This document shows, one piece after another, positions 1-6,979 of a stretch of 8,225 nt of DNA. Numbering within the stretch: the stretch's first letter is position 1; every line of letters starts with the position of its first letter. Below the pieces are notes generated by a model, which was not told where the DNA came from, made no database searches, and saw only the letters and a program-made list of their open reading frames with translations. The stretch comes from Hyphomicrobiaceae bacterium (lineage in GTDB: Bacteria; Pseudomonadota; Alphaproteobacteria; Rhizobiales; Hyphomicrobiaceae): NCBI GenBank assembly GCA_013214245.1, contig JABSQE010000002.1:1-8225 (forward strand), given 5' to 3'. Position numbers and translations under genes: made by a program.

Positions 1-605
1 GCGACATAAGCCTCAACTCTAGGATCAACATTAGCAAAATTACCAACAGCCCCGGATAGCGCACATGTTTCAATTTCTACACGTGCAGCCTGTAAGCGCG
101 CGTGACAACGGGAAAACTCTGCGTAAGCAAAGGCTAACTTGACCCCAAAGGTTGTAGGCTCTGCGTGCACACCATGACTACGGCCGATAGTAGGTGTCGT
201 TTTGTGCTCAAACGCTCGCTTTTTTATCGCAACAAGCAACTTTTCTATATCATTTAATAAAATAGTACTTGCCCGTACCAGCTGTACATTAAAGCACGTA
301 TCAAGTATGTCTGATGAAGTCAGACCTTGATGCACAAATCTTGCTTCAGGTCCAATATGCTCGGACAAATGAGTAAGAAAAGCAATGACATCGTGTTTGA
401 CTTGTGTTTCAATTTTTGCAATTTTCTCTACATCGAGCTTAGCCTTCGCGCCCCTCTCCCAAATAGCATCGGCAGTGTTAGGCGGTATAATACCTAGTTC
501 AGCCATAGCAGTTGCCGCATGAGCTTCAATTTCAAACCAAATGCGGTACTTGGTATCTAACGACCAGATAGCAACCATATCGGCACGTGAATAACGGGAA
601 ATCAT
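1..605 (-). CDS. purB: Adenylosuccinate lyase, N-terminal 201 residues (cut by left edge)
   Basis: PurB acts twice in purine synthesis in the cytosol: it splits SAICAR to AICAR plus fumarate, and adenylosuccinate to AMP plus fumarate. Translation from the ATG at 603-605 begins MISRYSRADMVAIWS, the usual start of alphaproteobacterial PurB, followed by the FEIEAHA helix. Visible fumarase/aspartase-superfamily elements are KHDV (His71), VHQGLTSSD (His92 and the TSSD substrate loop, residues 92-99) and GRSHGVHAEP (His144, matching catalytic His141 of the Bacillus enzyme by alignment from memory). The frame is open to base 1, so the C-terminal half with the flexible signature loop (SSxMPxKxNP) lies outside the window. 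The ribosome-binding site is only a weak AGAGA about nine bases upstream of the ATG. The gene has its own promoter and diverges from nadE. Nothing in the visible part looks damaged; GC is about 50% in sampled lines. Confidence 0.96.
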   Translation of the reverse strand, partial: MISRYSRADMVAIWSLDTKYRIWFEIEAHAATAMAELGIIPPNTADAIWERGAKAKLDVEKIAKIETQVKHDVIAFLTHLSEHIGPEARFVHQGLTSSDILDTCFNVQLVRASTILLNDIEKLLVAIKKRAFEHKTTPTIGRSHGVHAEPTTFGVKLAFAYAEFSRCHARLQAARVEIETCALSGAVGNFANVDPRVEAYV

Positions 606-636
606 TTTTATTTCTCTAAATTCTATCTTACATAGT

Positions 637-653
637 TGTGTATATTATGCACA
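637..653. repeat. 17-bp imperfect palindrome overlapping the purB -10 box
   Basis: The sequence TGTGTATATTATGCACA reads almost the same on both strands: TGTG/CACA ends, with one mismatched pair and the central base breaking symmetry. It covers the purB -10 box and reaches the predicted transcription start. That is a place where a repressor could block purB, but short AT-rich palindromes also arise by chance and I do not recognise the site of a known regulator. A PurR-type box (ACGCAAACGTTTGCGT-like) is not present. Confidence 0.3.
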
Positions 654-672
654 CTATCTAAACTGCTGCCAA
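644..672 (-). promoter_or_regulatory. Sigma70-type promoter of purB
   Basis: On the minus strand a TTGGCA -35 box (667-672, five of six consensus bases) is followed by exactly 17 bases and a CATAAT -10 box (644-649, five of six). Transcription would start near 636, leaving a leader of about 30 bases before the purB ATG at 605. The match to both boxes with ideal spacing makes this the best promoter for a protein gene in the window; it is still a prediction from sequence alone. Confidence 0.65.
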
Positions 673-1097
673 TTTACTAAAGAATCCAAGACATCAACAC
701 TTAATCTCTAGTAAAATAGTACAGTTTTAAATCCATCGATTGACAAAAAAGTTATTTACATTTTTTGCGCAAACATCATTCATTTCATTTAATGACTCCA
801 TCAAATGCAGGTACTTTCTGCAGCATAACCGCTATGAGATTACTTCCTTTGTATTACGGCACTTTCCTTGCAGATTTCGGTTAAACGTCAAAAAGTCAGT
901 TGAATTACAAACTTTGCAGCGCTCCAATTATGATCATAAATCCAGAATGACTGTCTTTGGAAACAATTACATTATTGATTCTATAACAATTTTCGAAATT
1001 TTAGACTATTTGTTTAATAGATCACACTTAAGAAAAAACTTCGTTGATTTTTGGATAACTAGCATTCAGTCTATGCATGTTAACATCATCGTCACAT

Positions 1098-1102
1098 GAG
1101 GT
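1098..1102 (+). promoter_or_regulatory. Ribosome-binding site of nadE
   Basis: GAGGT lies five bases before the ATG at 1108, a good match to the anti-Shine-Dalgarno end of 16S rRNA. It fixes the nadE start, since the protein read from here begins directly with the nitrilase-domain strand. The site overlaps the TGA that closes the doubtful upstream ORF. Confidence 0.7.
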
Positions 1103-1107
1103 AACCC

Positions 1108-2787
1108 ATGACAAATCACTCGACTACGCTTTTGCGTATCGCCATTGCTCAAATGAATCCTATTGTGGGAGATGTTGCTGGAAATATTGCCAAAATATAT
1201 ATCGGTCACCATCGAGCCACGGGTTTAGGTGCTGATTTGATTGTCTTTCCAGAATTATTTGTATCTGGATACCTTTTAGAAGACTTAGTTTCAAAGCGAG
1301 CGTTCGTTCAATCTGCACGAACAGCCGTTGAGCAACTAGCAAAAAAGATTAGTGATAAAGGTCCTGCCGTGCTCGTTGGTACAGTTTGGCCTGAAGAAAA
1401 TGAAATTTATAATGCTGTAGTCTTGCTCCAAGATGGTATTGTTAAAGCCGTGCGCTACAAGACAGATCTCCCCAACTACGGTGTATTTGACGAAAAAAGA
1501 GTTTTCGCAGCGGGCCCCTTACCCAATCCTATTAATTTTCGTGGAGTGCGTTTAGGCGTGCCTATTTGCGAAGATATTTGGAATAATAAAGTTTGCACGT
1601 TTCTCGCAAAATCTGGAGCAGAACTTTTTCTTGTGCCAAATGCTTCTCCATTTGACCGAGACAAACCAAATATGCGAATGGCTGTATCAGCTGCTCGTGT
1701 AAAAGAAAACAAACTAGCTATGGCCTACGTCAATCAAATTGGCGGCCAAGATGAACTAGTCTTCGATGGTGCTTCATTCGTACTCAACAACGATGCTAAA
1801 CTTGTAGTTCAATTACCAGCCTGGCAGGAGGATGTGGCTCTAACAGAGTGGAAGATTAACAATTACGTCTGGAATTGCACTAAAAGTGAACGTACTATTA
1901 TACCAGCCCATGAGGCTGCCGTCTATCACGCTTGCATGACGGGGCTACGTGATTATGTTGATAAAAACTGCTTTCCAGGTGTTGTTCTTGGCTTATCAGG
2001 AGGAATAGATTCCGCTTTAGTTGCAGCTCTAGCGGTTGACGCTTTCGGTAAAAACCGTGTGCATTGCGTGATGCTTCCTTTCCACTTCACATCAGAAGAA
2101 AGCTTAAAAGATGCAGCAATGTGCGCAGAAGCACTTGAGGTACGTTACGATATAATCCCTATAGAAGCTCCCGTTATCAGTCTTCGAACAACACTGGCTA
2201 CTATGTTCACCGGACTAGATGCATGTGTAACAGAAGAAAATATTCAAAGTCGTGTACGTGGCACCATATTGATGGCAATTTCAAATAAATTTGGTAGTCT
2301 GGTGTTGACAACAGGGAACAAAAGCGAAATCGCGGTAGGATACACGACACTCTACGGCGACATGAACGGAGGCTATAATCCTATAAAAGATGTCTATAAA
2401 TCGGAGATTTATAAAATAGCAGCCTGGCGCAACTCACACGTCCCATTAAGCGGTCAGGGTCCAGATAAAGCCGTAATTCCTCGTAACATTTTAATAAAAC
2501 CCCCAACGGCCGAACTACGAGATAACCAAACTGATCAAGACAATTTGCCACCCTACAACATTTTGGACGGTATCCTAAATTGTGTAATCGAGCAGGATAT
2601 GTCAGTTCAAGAAATTATATCAAAAGGCTACGATAAAAATACAGTAATTCGTGTGACAAGTTTAGTAAAGGCTGCTGAGCACAAACGCCGCCAAGCCGCA
2701 CCAGGCACTAAAATTTCAACTAAAAATTTTGGTCGAGATAGGAGATACCCAATTACAAATCTATTTTCTGACAACATTAAAAAATAG
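1108..2787 (+). CDS. nadE: Glutamine-dependent NAD+ synthetase
   Basis: This cytosolic enzyme makes NAD+ from nicotinic acid adenine dinucleotide, ATP and glutamine, the final step of de novo and salvage NAD synthesis. At 559 residues it has the normal length of the two-domain form. Residues about 9-250 are the nitrilase-type glutaminase domain, with the Glu-Lys-Cys triad visible as Glu49 (FPELFVSGY), Lys118 (RYKTDLPNYGVFDEKRVF) and Cys154 (VPICEDIW). Residues about 265-545 are the ATP-pyrophosphatase/synthetase domain, with the P-loop LGLSGGIDSA (Ser297-Ser302), ENIQSRVRG at 377-385 and TTGNKSE at 401-407. The C-terminus keeps the conserved FGRDRRYPI block. The reading frame is intact and closes with tandem in-frame stops TAG TAA. 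Odd point: after the P-loop strand it reads MLPFHFTS (322-329), where I would expect something like MPSRYTS. The next gene, xseB, is convergent, with about 280 gene-free bases between them. Confidence 0.97.
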   Translation: MTNHSTTLLRIAIAQMNPIVGDVAGNIAKIYIGHHRATGLGADLIVFPELFVSGYLLEDLVSKRAFVQSARTAVEQLAKKISDKGPAVLVGTVWPEENEIYNAVVLLQDGIVKAVRYKTDLPNYGVFDEKRVFAAGPLPNPINFRGVRLGVPICEDIWNNKVCTFLAKSGAELFLVPNASPFDRDKPNMRMAVSAARVKENKLAMAYVNQIGGQDELVFDGASFVLNNDAKLVVQLPAWQEDVALTEWKINNYVWNCTKSERTIIPAHEAAVYHACMTGLRDYVDKNCFPGVVLGLSGGIDSALVAALAVDAFGKNRVHCVMLPFHFTSEESLKDAAMCAEALEVRYDIIPIEAPVISLRTTLATMFTGLDACVTEENIQSRVRGTILMAISNKFGSLVLTTGNKSEIAVGYTTLYGDMNGGYNPIKDVYKSEIYKIAAWRNSHVPLSGQGPDKAVIPRNILIKPPTAELRDNQTDQDNLPPYNILDGILNCVIEQDMSVQEIISKGYDKNTVIRVTSLVKAAEHKRRQAAPGTKISTKNFGRDRRYPITNLFSDNIKK

Positions 2788-3068
2788 TAACAGTGTCTTC
2801 ATAAACCACGCAATGATGTTAGATCGCATAATTTGTATCTCTACCGATAATTTCTTTTGTAGACCGAAAAAATATATTGTGACACGCACCCATGATACGC
2901 GGCGACAGTGATCAAAGCATAGCTGCTAGAGATATTTCAACGATAATCTGTCTTTTATACTGCGCGATAAATCCTCCAATTCCTTTGCCTAATACTTTTA
3001 CGGCAGAGGTGTCAGAAGGACAGAATATATATTATTCTTATTGTCAGTATTTACAAAATTAAAATATT

Positions 3069-3353
3069 CTATAACTCAAGAGGCTCTGTTCCTTGAGGTT
3101 TCCCGTTTTTACCAATTGTCAACTTCTCGACCTTAGCTTCAGCCTGTTTCAAGAGACTATCACAATGCTTTCGTAGCACCTCGCCACGTTCGTATATGGC
3201 AATACTATCTTCCAGTTCGACATCACCTCGCTCAAGACGCCCTACAATCATTTCAAGCTCCTGGAGAGCTTTTTCGAAACTTAGCTCTTGGATTTCAGAA
3301 TAATCACTATCTAAATTTGTCATCACTACTTCCGTCATTTTTCTCTTCTTCAT
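3069..3353 (-). CDS. xseB: Exodeoxyribonuclease VII small subunit
   Basis: XseB is the small helical subunit that binds in several copies to XseA; together they degrade single-stranded DNA into oligonucleotides during repair. The family core is clear from residue 24 on: LSFEKALQELEMIVGRLERG, then VELEDSIAIYERGEVLRKHC and LLKQAEAKVEKL, ending in a short polar tail. The frame gives 94 residues from the first ATG, slightly long for a family that usually has about 75-90. Two internal ATGs are better placed. Met11 (3321-3323) has GGAAG five bases upstream and would give 84 residues; Met6 (3336-3338) is preceded by a purine run. The true start is probably one of these. In related alphaproteobacteria xseB usually sits next to ispA and dxs (recalled, not checked); neither is here, and both flanks are non-coding, so it appears stranded by loss of its neighbours. 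No convincing promoter was found. Confidence 0.92.
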   Translation of the reverse strand: MKKRKMTEVVMTNLDSDYSEIQELSFEKALQELEMIVGRLERGDVELEDSIAIYERGEVLRKHCDSLLKQAEAKVEKLTIGKNGKPQGTEPLEL

Positions 3354-3541
3354 TTAATCGCAGTAAAAATAACTTTACTCAGGAGGATGGTTCTTCATTT
3401 TAGCTTAAATCATAAGCATATTTCTATAGTGACACACGCAGGACACATGATGCAACATTAAGTGTTTTAGTAAATTTTACATTCAATAATTCTATCTTTA
3501 CCCAAGCATTATTCTTACGAGCTGTAAAAAACTACAATACT

Positions 3542-3617
3542 ACATTTCTATCTTGGCTGGAAACTAATCTGGGTTGTTCACACACTAAACCAAGATAGCA
3601 TGCTAAAACTGAAATGT
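3542..3617. repeat. Nested inverted repeat, 9-bp inner and 7-bp outer arms
   Basis: The inner arms CTATCTTGG (3548-3556) and CCAAGATAG (3590-3598) are exact reverse complements around a 33-base loop. The outer arms ACATTTC (3542-3548) and GAAATGT (3611-3617) are also exact and lie outside them, with extra bases on the right side. An RNA from either strand could fold into an interrupted long hairpin. There is no T-run that would make it a terminator, and I recognise no RNA family. It may be a chance or fossil structure. Confidence 0.35.
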
Positions 3618-3823
3618 GGTCTTAAACACGAGTTGTAGAAAAATTAGGTGTTGTCCTATTCTACTCTTCCTCGTATTATGCCAAGTATATTATATGTTGT
3701 ACATAAAATGATAATGGCTACATTTAGATTATACACTTTATGTTATAATGATATAAGGAAACAGGATGTTTTTGTACAGACCTAATGCAACAGAAAACAC
3801 GATGCATTTAAAATTAGCTCCCT

Positions 3824-3842
3824 ACTAGAACTCAATTCTAGT
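3824..3842. repeat. 7-bp perfect inverted repeat with 5-base loop
   Basis: ACTAGAA (3824-3830) and TTCTAGT (3836-3842) pair perfectly around CTCAA, and two more C-G pairs follow after one mismatch (3821-3822 with 3844-3845). On the minus strand it lies about 270 bases after the rluC stop and is followed within a few bases by TAATTTTAA, so a weak terminator for rluC read-through is conceivable. The stem is short and AT-rich, so the call is tentative. Confidence 0.25.
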
Positions 3843-4031
3843 TGGCGTGCTCGAAGACTAAAAATGTAGTAATATCGCAACTGTAATAAGCTTAACTGAT
3901 GTAGTATTTCTTTCACTTCCTCAGTTTGAGGATAACTTTATGTTGTAATTCTACAAAGCAAATACTAATCAAAATGAGTTGTAAATGAAGTACCTGACTC
4001 AAGCACTGAAGATAAATATTTTATAAGATTA

Positions 4032-4048
4032 CATATAGAACACCTCCT
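4032..4048 (-). promoter_or_regulatory. Orphan Shine-Dalgarno sequence before an ATG-TAA start-stop
   Basis: On the minus strand AGGAGGTG (4041-4048), a perfect Shine-Dalgarno match, stands six bases before an ATG (4032-4034) that is followed at once by TAA (4029-4031). It begins about 60 bases after the rluC stop codon in the same direction. The simplest reading is the surviving translation signal of a lost gene that followed rluC in an operon; a minimal start-stop regulatory element is an alternative. No downstream coding frame can be recognised. Confidence 0.35.
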
Positions 4049-4110
4049 AAATAGCCAACCTTCGAGAGAGTAGGGTATGGTTCTTGGAAAGCCACCATAA
4101 GCCGATTAGC

Positions 4111-5091
4111 TCAGGGAGCTTTGACACTAAGACCTAGCATCTTCCAAGTCTCCAGCATATGGTTGGACAGTGGTGCAGTAACTTCAATTCTATCATGGGT
4201 ATGAGGATGAGGCATGGCTAAATGCCGCGCATGTAAATGAAGCTTAGCAGAATGTGCTCCCAAGTTTATGACCTGTTGTGTATTGTATTTATTGTCGCCT
4301 ATAATGGGGTGACCTATTATGTCCATATGAGCACGCAACTGATGCTGGCGACCAGTCAGGGGTTTGAGTGAAACCCAAGAAACCTTGTTCGCAACCAACT
4401 CAACCACAGAATAACTTGTTGTGGCATGCATGGCTTCTTTTTGTTCCCCACGCTGAGCTTTGCGTATTTTGTCACCACTAATTCCAGGTGCTTTTACTAA
4501 AGCCGCCTCAATTGTGCCAGACGTTGGTCGCGGCACCCCCACTACTAGAGCCCAGTAAAGTTTTTCAACGGAGCGAGTTTGAAAGGCCTGACAAATTTTT
4601 GCTGCCGTATTTCTAGACTTAGCTAAAAGCAACACACCGGTCGTGTCTCGATCTAAACGGTGTACTAAGCGTGGCCGACATCCAAATCGATCTGTCATGC
4701 CAGTGAGAATGCCATCTATGTGTCTCCTCGTGCCTGTCCCACCTTGCACGGCCATGCCAAAAGGCTTATTCAAAACCAGTATAAATTCATCCTCAAACAG
4801 AATCATACTTTCGATTAATTGGTAGTCTTTCACATTAATATGAGGTAACGCCTTTACGTTATTGCTAGCTTTTGTAGGGTCAAGCTTGAATCTGGGCACG
4901 CGCACATCCTGACCTTCTTCCAATCGCGTGCTGGATCGAACCCGTTTCGAATTAACGCGAATCTGACCTGTCCTTATAAGTTTTTGTAACCGACTATGGG
5001 TTAACTCAGGATATTTAAGTTTAAACCACTTGTCTAACCGTTGCTGATGACCTTCTTCGCAGACAGTTAGTATATCAACTGATTTGGTCAT
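4111..5091 (-). CDS. rluC: RluC-type 23S rRNA pseudouridine synthase
   Basis: The enzyme isomerises uridines to pseudouridine in 23S rRNA; RluC proper acts at positions 955, 2504 and 2580 (E. coli numbering). The 326-residue protein has the normal two parts. Residues about 17-66 form an S4 RNA-binding domain (QRLDKWFKLKYPELTHSRLQ, then IRTGQIRVN), and residues about 95-310 form the RluA-family catalytic domain. The catalytic motif is RLVHRLDRDTTGVLLLAK with the nucleophile Asp147. NKPFGMAVQGG (108-118) and the conserved TGRQHQLRAH (246-255) and HPIIGDNKY (261-269) blocks are intact. The ATG at 5089-5091 has AGGA about ten bases upstream and places the S4 domain correctly. Substrate positions cannot be told from sequence, so RluD-like or other RluA-family activity is possible, but the domain layout and length fit RluC best. 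The gene stands alone, flanked by non-coding DNA on both sides. Confidence 0.88.
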   Translation of the reverse strand: MTKSVDILTVCEEGHQQRLDKWFKLKYPELTHSRLQKLIRTGQIRVNSKRVRSSTRLEEGQDVRVPRFKLDPTKASNNVKALPHINVKDYQLIESMILFEDEFILVLNKPFGMAVQGGTGTRRHIDGILTGMTDRFGCRPRLVHRLDRDTTGVLLLAKSRNTAAKICQAFQTRSVEKLYWALVVGVPRPTSGTIEAALVKAPGISGDKIRKAQRGEQKEAMHATTSYSVVELVANKVSWVSLKPLTGRQHQLRAHMDIIGHPIIGDNKYNTQQVINLGAHSAKLHLHARHLAMPHPHTHDRIEVTAPLSNHMLETWKMLGLSVKAP

Positions 5092-5192
5092 GAATTGGGT
5101 ATCCTAAAATGTAAATAAAATCACACTTTTAGAAGTGAAGCGAGTGTTACAAACACATGTTGGTTTAGGTTTCCTACTAAATAGTAGTATAT

Positions 5193-5306
5193 ATGTCGTA
5201 TCTCAGTAGAGACAGTGCTACATATGAAGTAATGACAAAACTTTTTGGTAAATATGCCAAACGAGAGGAGGCGAGAAAATTAATTCATGTAAAATACGCG
5301 AGATAA
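5193..5306 (+). other. Possible small ORF, 37 codons, unknown
   Basis: From the ATG at 5193 the frame is open for 37 codons to TAA; an internal ATG at 5232 gives 24 codons. The second half, MTKLFGKYAKREEARKLIH, has the look of a charged amphipathic helix. No good ribosome-binding site precedes either ATG (only GAAG just before 5232), and I recognise no family. Frames of this size occur by chance in AT-rich DNA, so it may be a gene fragment or nothing. It lies between rluC and tRNA-Leu, both on the minus strand. Confidence 0.15.
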
Positions 5307-5383
5307 AATCAAAGTATGAAGATATATGACCCAAACATCAATCTTAGCAAGTCGTTCCGTAAGCTCATGCTTTTGTTCCCACT

Positions 5384-5470
5384 TGGTGCGGATGGCGGGA
5401 CTCGAACCCGCACAGCTCATGTGCCGAGGGATTTTAAGTCCCTTGTGTCTACCTATTCCACCACATCCGC
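5384..5470 (-). tRNA. tRNA-Leu (anticodon TAA)
   Basis: On the minus strand an 87-base cloverleaf folds with acceptor GCGGATG/CATCCGC, discriminator A and an encoded CCA (5384-5386). The anticodon stem AGGGA/TCCCT closes the loop CTTAAAA, giving anticodon TAA (5434-5436) for UUA and, by wobble, UUG. The long variable arm with its CACA/TGTG stem marks a class II tRNA as expected for leucine, and the T arm is GCGGG-TTCGAGT-CCCGC. All stems pair and nothing looks decayed. UUA is likely to be a heavily used codon in a genome of this composition. Confidence 0.97.
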
Positions 5471-5514
5471 TAGCTAAATTAATATTTCCTTTAAGACTAA
5501 TAAAATGTGCACTA

Positions 5515-5545
5515 TATATAGCACGTAAAATAAGATCGATGTCAA
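5515..5545 (-). promoter_or_regulatory. Promoter of tRNA-Leu
   Basis: On the minus strand a perfect TTGACA -35 box (5540-5545) is followed by TATATA (5515-5520) after 19 bases, or by the overlapping CTATAT after 18. Transcription would start near 5508, about 40 bases before the tRNA. The exact -35 box supports the call; the slightly long spacing and the imperfect -10 box weaken it. Confidence 0.5.
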
Positions 5546-6734
5546 TCGAAACTTGAGCAGTGAAGCAGAACCAAGGATTAAGTGCTAAATTTTATTAATT
5601 ATTCACAGAATAATGAATGTAATTTAACAGGCCTATCCAGATACGGTAAATCACCATAATCTGTTAATGCAAATACTTTAAGCCAACTGCCTATCTTCAC
5701 CAACGATCAGCAATTAAATAAGTTACTGAATTTCCTTCTCCAACGCTCACGCATTACGGATCGCAAATGAACGCACTACGAGAATTCAATGATAATCACA
5801 CGCTAAAAAGCTTTAGGTCTATCTATCCGATCAAAGCTCCTTTGTTTAATGATCACAACTAATTATCGTAAGAGAGACTTTAAAAAAACTTGATTAGATT
5901 ACAATCCACAAATGCATCTTTTAACGCCCGACTTAGAATAATTACCAGTGGCCATTGATTAATCGCTATGCAGGCTAGAACCTTTTTGCGGCTAAGTAAG
6001 TTGACGGATAAATTGAACGCTGCAGTGTTTCAGCTTTGTTATTATCAGTCTTGATAACCGTTACCCACAGAGATTTAACTCACAGATTTCATGCTACACT
6101 GCAAACCATTATTGGACCACTTAACAAGTGTACATGATTACTAATACTCTAGACAACGAATGCTAAACGACTGTAGCCTATAGTATATCAACATCAGCGT
6201 TATGGAAATTGTAATTTCAACCAACATGTTCAGTGTGATGCCATAAAATATCAAGTTCAAAAACGAATGATCCTGTGTAGAAATAGCTAGCGGTAAAATT
6301 TACTTGTGTTATTTAAATTTGCTTTCAACAGGCACGAACGCTCACTGCTTAAAATAATTAACGCTGTTTATATAAAGATAAAAAGATTAACAACCTATCA
6401 GTCAATGTCAAAAGACACTCAATAATCTCAACATCAATGATGTCAGAGCAATTAAGTAGATTTGTTCAACACTACTTAGTTTTAAATTGATCTTCACGAT
6501 ATCTTAATCTTCATAAACACAAAAAGCATAAATAAAGTTCAGATACGTAACTAGTAATCACTGAAATGGTGCAACTTAGTAACAACTTTCGTAACTTAAC
6601 CAATTAACAATTAAATGAAATATCCAATTGTTCTGAGCCTTATTGTACTAAGTGTAGATCACCGAGGTGGTGGACTAATTTGTTATGTCAATTGTTACGA
6701 TAAGTGATCATAGGAGTATGCATGCGTACTAGCC

Positions 6735-6767
6735 AGTTTAGTGTAAATATATAATTTACACTAAACT
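6735..6767. repeat. Perfect 14-bp inverted repeat with 5-base loop
   Basis: AGTTTAGTGTAAAT (6735-6748) and ATTTACACTAAACT (6754-6767) are exact reverse complements around ATATA. A perfect stem of this length is well above what short AT-rich sequence normally offers and stands out in a region otherwise devoid of structure. No run of T follows on either strand (the plus side continues AACAGAAAAATTT), so it is not a classical intrinsic terminator. It could be a protein-binding operator, a small mobile-element remnant or a hairpin in an unannotated transcript. Confidence 0.6.
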
Positions 6768-6952
6768 AACAGAAAAATTTAGGGTATAAATTTTGCAACT
6801 TTTCACCTTAACCTCTGGTTTTGAAACTGCAGTATGTCAAAGCTTACAACACACACGCCACTACAATATATTTTACTATATTTGCAGATGTATTATGTAG
6901 CAATCGTGTCATTTAGCTAGATTGAAAATTGATATGCAAGAAATTTTACAGA

Positions 6953-6979
6953 TTGACATTAAACTTTGAGTACTTTAAT
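6953..6979 (+). promoter_or_regulatory. Possible promoter of tRNA-Ser
   Basis: An exact TTGACA (6953-6958) lies about 70 bases before tRNA-Ser. The best downstream partners are TTTAAT (6974-6979, spacing 15) or TAATCG (6976-6981, spacing 17), neither ideal. A second -10-like TAAAAT at 7013-7018 is closer to the tRNA but has no -35 partner. The exact -35 box, shared with tRNA-Leu, is the main support. Confidence 0.35.

Larger units (their letters stand above)
606..1107. other. purB-nadE divergent intergenic region with one doubtful ORF
   Basis: These 502 bases separate two divergent housekeeping genes. Apart from the purB promoter and the nadE ribosome-binding site, the only content is a 119-codon frame on the plus strand (740-1099). 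It needs a TTG start and has no Shine-Dalgarno sequence. Its translation is rich in Phe, His, Ser and Asn and poor in Gly and Ala, and part of it is extremely AT-rich (about 18% GC at 961-1020, against about 35-52% in sampled lines of the intact genes). It ends eight bases before nadE, and its stop codon shares bases with the nadE ribosome-binding site. I recognise no family. It is most likely chance or a decayed gene; the main point in favour of coding is that 120 stop-free codons are uncommon at this GC content. I found no clear -35/-10 pair for nadE. Confidence 0.5.
3354..4110. other. 757-base gene-free region between xseB and rluC
   Basis: Neither strand carries a reading frame of useful length, and stops occur densely in all frames. 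The sequence is AT-rich and I could not recognise any protein fragment in it. It lies downstream of rluC and upstream of xseB, both on the minus strand, so it most likely replaces genes that once stood between them. What can be described are two inverted repeats (3542-3617 and 3824-3842) and an isolated strong Shine-Dalgarno/ATG pair on the minus strand near 4032-4048, listed separately. Confidence 0.6.

Noticed and set aside
740..1099. 119-codon frame before nadE as a real gene
   Set aside because: TTG start, no ribosome-binding site, very low GC in its second half and unusual residue use; it is described only as a doubtful ORF in the intergenic entry.
2729..2911. 60-codon frame overlapping the nadE 3' end
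   Set aside because: It overlaps the conserved NadE C-terminus in another frame and then enters AT-rich intergenic DNA; no start signal.
2932..3040. Open minus-strand stretch downstream of xseB as a remnant of ispA
   Set aside because: About 36 stop-free codons containing VLGKGIGGFIAQ, but no polyprenyl synthase motif (DDxxD) or recognisable similarity; open runs of this length occur by chance here.
3381..3389. AGGAGG directly followed by ATG on the plus strand
   Set aside because: Spacing is zero and the frame closes after 24 codons with no protein-like features; chance is sufficient.
4101..4120. tRNA-like sequence GCCGATTAGCTCAGGGAGC at the end of rluC
   Set aside because: It resembles an acceptor and D arm, but the D loop would be only three bases and there is no T arm or matching acceptor 3' strand; it overlaps the rluC C-terminal codons.
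5326..5556. 76-codon plus-strand frame over tRNA-Leu
   Set aside because: It is the reverse strand of the tRNA and its promoter; the MAGLEPAQ-like peptide is a typical translation artefact of a tRNA gene.
6061..6069. TTACCCACA as a DnaA box (origin)
   Set aside because: One mismatch to TTATCCACA, isolated, with no cluster of boxes and no dnaA, dnaN or similar gene nearby.
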